Source of the DNA: an uncultured Eubacteriaceae bacterium
GTDB taxonomy: Bacteria > Bacillota > Clostridia > Lachnospirales > CAG-274
Direction of reading: 5' to 3'
Length of the DNA stretch: 10,394 bases
Assembly: GCA_938042265.1 (NCBI GenBank)
Contig: CALIRN010000060.1
Coordinates: 1-10,394 of the forward strand
A model generated the notes under the pieces. It saw only the letters and a program-made list of their open reading frames with translations, had not been told where the DNA came from and did no database searches. Below, in pieces: positions 4,914 to 10,394 of this stretch. The stretch's first letter is position 1; the number at the start of each line of letters is the position of its first letter. Both the position numbers and the translations under genes were made by a program.

Positions 4914-4926
4914 TACCTAGCAACTT
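4896..4926 (+). other. CRESS-type rolling-circle origin hairpin with TATTATTAC
   Basis: Perfect 10-bp arms AAGTTGCTAG (4896-4905) and CTAGCAACTT (4917-4926) enclose an 11-nt loop, TATATTATTAC. Its last nine bases (4908-4916) are TATTATTAC, which fits the CRESS-DNA-virus nonanucleotide NANTATTAC. By analogy Rep would nick between 4914 and 4915 (TATTATT/AC). It is immediately upstream of a CRESS-type rep gene, as in circoviruses and geminiviruses. Stem length and loop size match those origins. Confidence 0.8.
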
Positions 4927-4927
4927 C

Positions 4928-5028
4928 TGTAGTTTGTAGTTTTTGCCTTGTAAGGCTTTTATTTACTGGCTTTCAAAAACTACACGAATTTTTTAACTTT
5001 TGTAGTTTTTTAACTTTTGTAGTTTTTT
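4928..5028 (+). repeat. TGTAGTTT repeats next to the origin (candidate Rep iterons)
   Basis: TGTAGTTT occurs at 4928-4935 and 4935-4942, its inverse AAAACTACA ends at 4984, and TGTAGTTTTTT starts at 5001 and 5018. The last two are within a 17-bp direct repeat TTTTTTAACTTTTGTAG (4989-5005, 5006-5022). A small palindrome GCCTT-GT-AAGGC is at 4945-4956. Short repeats beside the hairpin are where CRESS Reps bind. Confidence 0.6.
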
Positions 5029-5051
5029 ATTATAAAAAAGGGTGTGATTTT

Positions 5052-6035
5052 ATGGCGGGTCAATCTCGTAAATGGTTATTAACTTGTAACAATCCTTTAA
5101 ATTATGGATATAATTTTCAATATGTCAAGGATATTGTCAATTCATTTAAAAATATTGATTATTGGTGTTATAGTGATGAGGTTGGAGAACAGGGTACTCC
5201 TCATTTTCATTTGTTTATTTATAAAAAAAGTCCTATTTCGTTTGATACTTTGCGCAATCGTTTCCCGCACGTTAATCTTGATTACGCTCGTGGCTCTTGT
5301 CAACAAAATAGGGATTATGTCTTTAAGGAGGGTAAATGGCTTAATGATAAAAAAGCAGGAACCAATAACCCTGACAGTCATTATGAATATGGTGATATGC
5401 CTGTTGAACGTCAGGGGGCTAGGAATGACTTAGCTGATTTGTACGACTTAATAACTGGCGGTGCAAATGATGTTGATATAATTGCTGAAAATCCTAACTA
5501 CATACTTCACATTGATAAGTTTGATAAGATACGGCAGGCATACCGTGAAAAACAATATTCGTGTACATTCCGCAATTTGGAAGTAACATATATTTATGGC
5601 AGTGCCGGTACTGGTAAAACTAGGTATGTAATGGACAAGTATGGTTATCAAAATGTTTACCGTGTTACGGATTATGTACACCCATTTGATTATTATGCAG
5701 GTCAGGACGTCATACTGTTTGATGAGTTCCGTTCAAGTATTAAGATTGTTGATATGCTTAATTATTTAGACGGATATCCTTTGATGTTGCCTTGTAGGTA
5801 TAATAATAAAGCTGCTTGTTTTACTAAGGTATTTATTATTAGTAATATACCGCTTGAAAAACAATATCCAAAGGTGCAGCAAGATGAGGTTTCAACCTTT
5901 AAGGCATTTTTAAGGCGTATTCATAATAATTGTGAAATGAGCCCTTTTGGTCTGTTGAGTGTAGAAGAGCCGAGTCAAATTTCTTTAGATATCCCAACTA
6001 TTCGCAAAACTTGTCTTTTGCGAATAGTTGAATAA
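5052..6035 (+). CDS. rep: CRESS-type Rep: HUH endonuclease plus SF3 helicase
   Basis: A 327-residue replication initiator. I chose ATG 5052 (AAGGGTG upstream) rather than an in-frame start near 4899, because the latter lies in the origin hairpin and the extra 51 residues are non-conserved hydrophobic sequence. HUH motifs: I WLLTCNNP (8-15), II PHFHLF (50-55, His51 and His53 bind metal), III YVFK (89-92, catalytic Tyr89 and Lys92). Helicase: Walker A GSAGTGKT (183-190), Walker B VILFDEF (220-226), motif C FIISN (261-265), and RR (288-289) as possible arginine finger. This order and the motif spelling are those of geminivirus/circovirus-like Reps and of the related bacterial plasmid Reps, not of the pII initiators of M13-like phages. 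It would nick the TATTATTAC loop upstream and start rolling-circle replication. The last 13 residues are encoded by the inverted repeat shared with the end of coaBC, so they may depend on integration. Confidence 0.9.
   Translation: MAGQSRKWLLTCNNPLNYGYNFQYVKDIVNSFKNIDYWCYSDEVGEQGTPHFHLFIYKKSPISFDTLRNRFPHVNLDYARGSCQQNRDYVFKEGKWLNDKKAGTNNPDSHYEYGDMPVERQGARNDLADLYDLITGGANDVDIIAENPNYILHIDKFDKIRQAYREKQYSCTFRNLEVTYIYGSAGTGKTRYVMDKYGYQNVYRVTDYVHPFDYYAGQDVILFDEFRSSIKIVDMLNYLDGYPLMLPCRYNNKAACFTKVFIISNIPLEKQYPKVQQDEVSTFKAFLRRIHNNCEMSPFGLLSVEEPSQISLDIPTIRKTCLLRIVE
5995..6030. other. perfect inverted repeat at the phage-host junction, candidate att site
   Basis: CAACTATTCGCAAAA (5995-6009), centre CTTGTC (6010-6015), TTTTGCGAATAGTTG (6016-6030). 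Arms around a 6-bp centre resemble the layout of a tyrosine-recombinase (Xer/dif-like) core, though the bases do not match the dif sequences I know. It covers both the coaBC stop (TAG, 5998-6000) and the last codons of rep. It could instead be a shared terminator, but no T-tract follows on either strand, only an AT-rich stretch on the plus side. Confidence 0.5.
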
Positions 6036-7203
6036 TATCTAATATTTTATTTGCAAGCTCATCCTTACTCATTATCGGAAGCTCTGTTACTCCATTTTTT
6101 GTAATAATTGTTGCAATATTTGTATCAGTACCAAAACCAGCACCCTTAACTTTAAGATTATTGGCTACAATCATATCTACTTTTTTGGAAATAAGCTTTT
6201 TTTGTGAATTTTCAAGCATATTTTGGGTTTCCATAGAAAATCCACAAAGGTACTGATTTTTTTTATGTTCGCCTAACCATTTTAAAATATCTTGTGTGCG
6301 TTTTAATTCTATTTTCATATCGCCTTCTTGTTTTTTTACCTTATCTGCAGCAACATTAACCGGTGTATAGTCTGCAACTGCAGCTGCCTTAATTACAATA
6401 TCGCAATTATCAAAACGCTCTCTTACAGCTTCAAACATATCCTGAGCGCTTGTTACATTAACAATATCCACAAAATTAGGTATTGGCGCAGTTGTAGCTG
6501 CCTTAATTATTGTAACCTGTGCTCCCCGCCTTGCGCATGCACTGGCTATTGCAAAGCCCATTTTGCCTGTAGAATGATTTGTAATAAATCTTACAGGATC
6601 AATGTCTTCACAGGTTGCACCTGCTGTAACAATTACTCTTTTGCCAAGCATATCCTTTTCGTGAGCGAGCTCATTAATTATATAGTCAAGTAAAATTTCG
6701 GGCTCCGGCATTTTTCCTGTTCCCTCTGTTCCACAGGCAAGCCTGCCTATGGCAGGTTCGATAATATTATATCCAAAATTTTTGAGTCTTTTAATATTAT
6801 TCTGAACAATAGGATTTTCATACATATTTGTATTCATTGCAGGCGAAATATATATTGGACACTTACACGCCATAATTGTTGTTGTCAACATATCATCTGC
6901 AATACCACAGGCAATTTTACCTATTATATTTGCCGTAGCCGGTGCAAGCATAACTATATCGGCACTTTCTGCAAGAGAAATATGCTTGACGGAATACTGC
7001 ACGTTTTTATCAAAAGTATCAACTATACATTTGTTTCCTGACAAGCGCTCCATTGTTAACGGAGTTATTATTTCTGTAGCGTTTTTTGTCATTATAATAT
7101 TGACTTCGGCACCAAGTTTTTTTAGCGCTGTTATTAATCCCGTTATTTTGTAAGCGGCTATTGAGCCGGTAACGCCAAGTAATATATTTTTTCCGTTAAG
7201 CAT
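5998..7203 (-). CDS. coaBC: bifunctional phosphopantothenoylcysteine decarboxylase / synthetase
   Basis: A 401-residue fusion that makes two steps of coenzyme A synthesis: CoaB joins cysteine to 4'-phosphopantothenate (CTP-dependent) and CoaC decarboxylates the product with FMN. CoaC part (1-180): nucleotide loop GVTGSIAAYK (10-19), active-site His74 in VKHISLAES, FMN/substrate motif PAMN (121-124), Cys157 in GRLACGTEGTGKMPEPE. CoaB part (185-392): GKRVIVTAGAT (187-197), ITNHSTGKMG (207-216), AAAVADYTP (273-281), and the lysine of LKRTQDIL (300-307, Lys301). Length is normal. GGAGGT precedes ATG 7203. The C-terminal tail beyond KILDII (QLFAKDKFCE) is encoded by the inverted repeat at 5995-6030, so integration may have replaced or restored the last codons. 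The gene itself is complete. Confidence 0.95.
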   Translation of the reverse strand: MLNGKNILLGVTGSIAAYKITGLITALKKLGAEVNIIMTKNATEIITPLTMERLSGNKCIVDTFDKNVQYSVKHISLAESADIVMLAPATANIIGKIACGIADDMLTTTIMACKCPIYISPAMNTNMYENPIVQNNIKRLKNFGYNIIEPAIGRLACGTEGTGKMPEPEILLDYIINELAHEKDMLGKRVIVTAGATCEDIDPVRFITNHSTGKMGFAIASACARRGAQVTIIKAATTAPIPNFVDIVNVTSAQDMFEAVRERFDNCDIVIKAAAVADYTPVNVAADKVKKQEGDMKIELKRTQDILKWLGEHKKNQYLCGFSMETQNMLENSQKKLISKKVDMIVANNLKVKGAGFGTDTNIATIITKNGVTELPIMSKDELANKILDIIQLFAKDKFCE

Positions 7204-7268
7204 ATTTATTAGACCTCCGATTAATTATTATTTTTTATTTTAACATTTAATAACAACTAATACAAGCC

Positions 7269-7991
7269 CTACTCTGTCATTCTTTTACGCATTTGCTCCA
7301 GCACCTTTTTTTCCAGCCTTGATATTTGCACTTGTGATATGCCAAGTTTTTCGGCAGTTTGAGTTTGCGTTTTGTCTTCAAAATATCTTAATCGTATTAT
7401 ACTTTGTTCTCTTGGAGGTAAATTTGATATTATTTCATTCAGCATAATAGAATTTACAATTTTATCTTCTTCGCAGACCTTGTCGCTTATACGTTCAATT
7501 AGAGTAACACTGTTTCCATCATTGCCTGTATACATAGTTTTTTGCAGGCTGTCTACCTCCTGAGCGGCCTCCATTGCCAAAGTTATTTCTTCACAGCTTA
7601 TACCAAGTTCTAATGATAACTCATTTACTGTAAGACTTCTGCCATTGTCTGCATTCTCTCTTTCCTGAATAGCTTTAATTTTGGCGGCAGCCTCTTTCAA
7701 AGATCTTGAAACTTTAAGCATACCGTCATCACGCAGAAATCGTTTTATTTCTCCCATAATCATTGGTACAGCGTATGTTGAGAACTTTACATCGTAACTG
7801 AAATCAAATTTTTGTATTGATTTGATCAAACCAATTGCACCTAGCTGATATAAATCATCTGCATCAACACCTCTGTTCAAAAATCTTTTTACGACACTCC
7901 ATATAAGCCCTGAATTTTCTTTTACCAGTTCATCTGCCGCCTTGGTATTTCCCTCTGCCGCTGCCATAATAAGCTCTTTTGTTTTGTCCAT
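7269..7991 (-). CDS. sigF: forespore-specific RNA polymerase sigma-F factor
   Basis: A 240-residue sigma-70-family protein that directs early forespore transcription. Region 2 is very well kept: SVVKRFLNRGVDADDLYQLG (33-52), IGLIKSIQKFDFSYDVKFST (53-72) and the -10 recognition helix YAVPMIMGEIKRFLRDDG (73-90). SRSLKEAAAKIKA begins region 3. Region 4 ends with LPPREQSIIRLRYFEDKTQTQTAEKLGISQVQISRLEKKVL, the -35 recognition helix-turn-helix. Length is near the family norm. It is chosen over sigma-G because it is the third gene of a spoIIAA-spoIIAB-sigF operon, starting 10 bp after the spoIIAB stop with GAGGT before ATG 7991. Its normal inhibitor, SpoIIAB, is encoded by a broken gene here, so sigma-F would be unrestrained if the operon is transcribed. 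Confidence 0.93.
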   Translation of the reverse strand: MDKTKELIMAAAEGNTKAADELVKENSGLIWSVVKRFLNRGVDADDLYQLGAIGLIKSIQKFDFSYDVKFSTYAVPMIMGEIKRFLRDDGMLKVSRSLKEAAAKIKAIQERENADNGRSLTVNELSLELGISCEEITLAMEAAQEVDSLQKTMYTGNDGNSVTLIERISDKVCEEDKIVNSIMLNEIISNLPPREQSIIRLRYFEDKTQTQTAEKLGISQVQISRLEKKVLEQMRKRMTE

Positions 7992-8001
7992 GGCAAATAC
8001 C

Positions 8002-8389
8002 TCACAGTTTAAGCTCTTTTACCATTTTTACGGTTGTGCCTTTCCCCGCTTCGGATATGACCTCCACACTGTCCATAAACGCTTCCATAACAGTAAAACC
8101 CATACCGGAACGTTCAAGCTCCGGTTTTGATGTGTACAATGGTTTTTTTGCAAGCTGAATATTTTTAATTAGTATTTCCTTCATTTTTGCAATATAGCTC
8201 CACATCACCGTCTACAGACTCATATCCGTGTATAATTGCGTTTGTAACTGCTTCTGAGACGGCTGTTTTAACATCTGTCATATCGTTAACCTTAGGATCC
8301 AGCGGAAGTATAAAAGCTGATACACATACTCTTGCAAATACTTCGTTTTCCGATTGTGACTTAAAGGATAATCTCATTTCGTTTGTCAA
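8002..8389 (-). pseudogene. spoIIAB: anti-sigma-F factor and SpoIIAA kinase, frameshifted by an internal deletion
   Basis: The first part starts at TTG 8389 (GGAGG upstream, directly after the spoIIAA stop) and reads MTNEMRLSFKSQSENEVFAR, then TAVSEAVTNAIIHGYES, which carries the N-box of the GHKL ATPase fold (E and N of SEAVTNAIIH), to a stop at 8165. The second part, one frame over, reads IKNIQLAKKPLYTSKPELER, SGMGFTVMEAFMD and VKELKL to 8002; it holds the SGMGF ATP-lid/G2 motif. Compared with the SpoIIAB family, 11-12 residues between the two parts are missing, including the DxGxGI box that binds ATP. The frame change requires a length change of 2 modulo 3, which fits a loss of about 35 bp. 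A functional kinase cannot be made. A real lesion would mean loss of the sporulation switch; an assembly error is the alternative. Confidence 0.88.
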
Positions 8390-8746
8390 TTAAATTACCT
8401 CCTTTTTATTAAATCGTGAGTTTATAGCGACTTCAACCGTTGGAAAACGTTTAATAATTTTATTAAGCCCTGACAAATCGAAGATACGTTCTATAGCGGG
8501 GTTTACTCCCGCTGCATAAACCACACCCCCGTTTATGCAGGCTTGTTTATATCTGCCTATAAGCATACCAATGCCTGCACTGTCCATAAAGTACAGATTT
8601 GTGAAATCAAATATTATATCTGTACAAGAATTTACCGAGTAAGCCTCTACAATAGCCGCCTTTATTTCAGAGGCACTATGATGATCAATTTCCCCCGTAA
8701 TTTCCGCAATAAGGATCTTATCCAAAACATTAAAATTTAAATTCAT
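8390..8746 (-). CDS. spoIIAA: anti-sigma-F antagonist, STAS domain
   Basis: A 118-residue STAS-domain protein that, when unphosphorylated, binds SpoIIAB and frees sigma-F. It has IAEITGEIDHHSASEIKAAI (13-32) as the first strand-helix, the phospho-site segment IIFDFTNLYFMDSAGIGMLI with the expected Ser56 in MDSAG, IGRYKQ, and DLSGLNKIIKRF near the end. Length is normal. GGAGG precedes ATG 8746. It heads the operon; the spoIIAB start codon TTG follows its TAA without a gap. Its kinase partner is encoded by a disrupted gene, so its phosphorylation cycle would be absent in this strain. Confidence 0.93.
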   Translation of the reverse strand: MNLNFNVLDKILIAEITGEIDHHSASEIKAAIVEAYSVNSCTDIIFDFTNLYFMDSAGIGMLIGRYKQACINGGVVYAAGVNPAIERIFDLSGLNKIIKRFPTVEVAINSRFNKKEVI

Positions 8747-8912
8747 AAAAAACCTCCATATTGTCTACCATTTTTTACCATATATTTAATGATAACTCCA
8801 TTTCAATGTAAAATCAATAAACTTAGTACAACAAATTTTTACATTTACTCTTTACTTTTTCTGAAAATATGTTACAATAATAGTATAAATTTTCGAAAGG
8901 GGTTAAAGCAAT
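8747..8912. promoter_or_regulatory. divergent spoIIA / lexA control region
   Basis: On the plus strand TTTACT (8851-8856), 16 bp and TACAAT (8873-8878) make a fair sigma-A promoter for lexA. GAAAATATGTTA (8863-8874) overlaps it and matches the Firmicute LexA box GAAC-N4-GTT with one mismatch, so LexA may repress itself here. On the minus strand a sporulation (sigma-H/Spo0A) promoter for spoIIAA is expected, but I see no convincing match. Confidence 0.4.
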
Positions 8913-9548
8913 TTGGAGGAACTTACTAAATCTCAGCAAAAAATATATGATTTTATAAAGGAGGAAATACGTAGAACAGGTATGCCTCCCTCTATCAGGG
9001 AGATTATGTCTGCTACTGAATTTCACTCAACTTCATCCGTACATTTGCACCTTAATTCTCTCGAACGTAAGGGCTACATTGAACGCCCTAAGGCTAAGAA
9101 CCGTTGTATACGTGTTCTTGAGGAGGGCTTTTATAATTCACTTGAGGAGGAGGTGTCAAAAAATGTACCTGAATTTGACAGTGTCCCTGTTATAGGCACT
9201 GTTACTGCTGGTATACCAATACTTGCCAATGAAAATATAGAAAGCTCCTTTCCTGTTCCTGTAGACTATCTTACCAATAATAAAACTTTTATGCTCCGTG
9301 TTAGAGGCAATAGTATGATAAATGCAGGTATTTTCAATAATGATCTTGTGCTTGTAAATCAGCAGCCAAATGCAGAAAATAACGATATAGTTATTGCTCT
9401 GCTTGATGACTCTGCCACCTGTAAACGTTTTTTTAAGGAGGATGGACATATTCGCCTCCAACCTGAGAATGATGATTACGAGCCTATAATTGTACGTAGC
9501 GTTCAAATTCTTGGTAAGGTAATTGGTTTATTTAGGACATTAAGATAA
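8913..9548 (+). CDS. lexA: LexA, SOS repressor and self-cleaving protease
   Basis: A 211-residue repressor of DNA-damage genes. It starts at TTG 8913, with GAAAGGGG upstream and no nearby in-frame ATG before the conserved start of the domain. The N-terminal winged helix covers LTKSQQKIYDFIKEEIRRTG (4-23), PPSIREIMSATEFHSTSSVH (25-44) and LERKGYIER (50-58). The C-terminal protease domain has the cleavage bond Ala99-Gly100 in VTAGIPI, catalytic Ser134 in RGNSMINAGI and Lys171 in ATCKRFF. Length is normal. RecA filament contact triggers cleavage in this family. Its stop overlaps the start of the exonuclease gene by one base, so the two are co-translated and the exonuclease is probably part of the SOS response. 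Confidence 0.95.
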   Translation: MEELTKSQQKIYDFIKEEIRRTGMPPSIREIMSATEFHSTSSVHLHLNSLERKGYIERPKAKNRCIRVLEEGFYNSLEEEVSKNVPEFDSVPVIGTVTAGIPILANENIESSFPVPVDYLTNNKTFMLRVRGNSMINAGIFNNDLVLVNQQPNAENNDIVIALLDDSATCKRFFKEDGHIRLQPENDDYEPIIVRSVQILGKVIGLFRTLR

Positions 9549-10228
9549 TGGATTTTTTAGAGTATCTTGTACGTAAATCGGATTTTACTGATAGTAATAC
9601 AGAATATTTTAATTATAAACAGCCTGTAAAACGCCCTAGAAGGAATAAAATGAATAATAACTGTGATATAAGGGCTGAATATACCAGCCTAAACGATAAT
9701 CCTCTTGTTTCCTCATATGTGGTTTTTGATTTGGAAACCACAGGACTGAGTGCAGGTATAAATGCAATTGTTGAAATTGGTGCTGTAAAGGTGATTGATA
9801 ATATTATACAGAGTAAATTTACTACTCTTGTAAATCCGCAACAATATATACCAGCCTATCTTTCTAATAAGATACACATTACAAACAGTATGGTTGCAGA
9901 TAAGCCTAAGATTAATACAGTATTGCCTCTTTTTATTAATTATATTGAAGATTTGCCTTTAATTGCTCATAATGCACCTTTTGATATGTCTTTTTTATTG
10001 AAAATTTGCAGTAATGCAGGTATTAAGCTTGATAATCCGGTTATAGACACTCTGTATTTGAGCAGGCAATATTTAAAGGAGTGTAAAAAGCATAATCTGG
10101 CATATTTAACCGATTATTTTAATATTTCTCTTACAAATGCACATAGAGCATATTATGATGCAAAGGCAACACAACAGATATATGAAATAATAAAAAAACG
10201 TATTTATAACTTAGATAATGAAATTTGA
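9548..10228 (+). CDS. DEDDh 3'-5' exonuclease (DNA polymerase III epsilon / DnaQ-like)
   Basis: A 226-residue nuclease with all DEDDh motifs. Exo I is YVVFDLETTGLSAGINAIVE (57-76; Asp61 and Glu63 bind metal), Exo II is LIAHNAPFDMSFL (138-150; Asp146) and Exo III is AHRAYYDAKAT (198-208; His199 and Asp204). A low-complexity, basic N-terminal stretch of about 50 residues (KQPVKRPRRNK) precedes the domain and is unlike the catalytic core. It is too short to be PolC; it resembles the stand-alone exonucleases that proofread or trim DNA ends. ATG 9548 overlaps the lexA stop (TAATG), indicating coupled expression and a link to DNA repair. Exact substrate is unknown. Confidence 0.88.
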   Translation: MDFLEYLVRKSDFTDSNTEYFNYKQPVKRPRRNKMNNNCDIRAEYTSLNDNPLVSSYVVFDLETTGLSAGINAIVEIGAVKVIDNIIQSKFTTLVNPQQYIPAYLSNKIHITNSMVADKPKINTVLPLFINYIEDLPLIAHNAPFDMSFLLKICSNAGIKLDNPVIDTLYLSRQYLKECKKHNLAYLTDYFNISLTNAHRAYYDAKATQQIYEIIKKRIYNLDNEI

Positions 10229-10300
10229 CTTTATTTTAGCTAAACTAGATTATTTATCGGAAGTACTTTAAGTTTAACTCATAAAAATATGATAAACATT

Positions 10301-10314
10301 GCAAGCTTACTTGC
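10301..10314 (+). terminator. small hairpin after the exonuclease gene
   Basis: GCAAG-CTTA-CTTGC followed by TTTAGGGG. The short stem and weak T-run make it a poor terminator on its own; it precedes a stronger hairpin at the window edge. Confidence 0.25.
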
Positions 10315-10368
10315 TTTAGGGGTTATGCTACAGTAGTATAAACAATACTATTATATAGTTATAAAAAG

Positions 10369-10394
10369 AAACGCAGGTTTTAATTCCTGCGTTT
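10369..10394. terminator. probable terminator hairpin, tail outside window
   Basis: Perfect 9-bp arms AAACGCAGG (10369-10377) and CCTGCGTTT (10386-10394) with an 8-nt AT loop. The A-run before and T-run at the end suit a bidirectional rho-independent terminator for the lexA-exonuclease operon. The right side is cut by the window edge. Confidence 0.7.

Noticed and set aside
4899..5051. Upstream extension of Rep with a hydrophobic N-terminus
   Set aside because: The extension covers the origin hairpin and repeats, has no ribosome binding site, and the conserved Rep start lies after ATG 5052 with AAGGGTG.
5995..6030. Standard Firmicute dif site
   Set aside because: The 6-bp centre fits, but the arm sequences do not resemble the dif arms I know, so I call it only a candidate recombination site.
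6328..6693. 121-codon open frame on the plus strand with many cysteines
   Set aside because: It lies wholly opposite coaBC, whose conserved motifs prove the other strand is coding; the Cys richness mirrors coaBC codons.
8823..9026. 67-codon minus-strand open frame overlapping the lexA start
   Set aside because: It is antisense to the conserved LexA winged helix and covers its promoter; the composition is not protein-like.

Overview
The window joins an integrated filamentous (inovirus-like) phage, about 1-6035, to a chromosomal segment, about 6000-10394, of a low-GC, endospore-lineage Firmicute. The host looks like a member of the Clostridia: it has a spoIIAA-spoIIAB-sigF operon, coaBC and lexA, strong AGGAGG ribosome binding sites and AT-rich codon use. 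I cannot name the genus from the sequence.

Phage region. On the left, a GNAT-type acetyltransferase (cut by the window edge) and an XRE/Cro-type repressor are read leftward. Facing them, a good sigma-A promoter (506-534) is surrounded by three copies of one operator, a classic repressor-controlled switch. Rightward come four small early genes (688-1505), two of them cysteine-rich membrane peptides. Next are a likely OB-fold ssDNA-binding protein, a 52-residue one-pass membrane protein, and a major coat protein with signal peptide and membrane span. A strong terminator follows, then a signal-peptide-bearing adsorption protein whose coding sequence is split over three reading frames, and a two-span membrane protein. 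A 405-bp non-coding region follows, with a 58-nt hairpin and five 23-bp tandem repeats. Then come a Zot-type assembly ATPase, a replication-origin hairpin, and a Rep protein.

The most striking point is replication. Rep (5052-6035) has the HUH endonuclease plus superfamily 3 helicase layout of CRESS-DNA viruses (geminivirus/circovirus type). Directly upstream is a perfect 10-bp stem whose loop carries TATTATTAC, which fits the CRESS nonanucleotide NANTATTAC. The -10 box of the probable rep promoter lies inside this loop, and TGTAG repeats flank it. The element therefore combines a filamentous-phage virion and assembly module with a eukaryotic-virus-like rolling-circle replicon.

Junction. The 3' ends of rep and coaBC are convergent and overlap by 38 bp over a perfect 15-bp inverted repeat with a 6-bp centre. 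This is a good candidate for the recombination site, although the left end of the prophage is outside the window.

Host region. coaBC (CoA synthesis) and the sporulation operon spoIIAA-spoIIAB-sigF are read leftward. lexA and a DEDDh exonuclease are read rightward as a one-base-overlap pair, ended by a hairpin at the right edge. spoIIAB is broken by an apparent internal deletion of about 35 bp that removes the ATP-binding DxGxG box and shifts the frame, so sporulation control is probably lost unless this is a sequence error.
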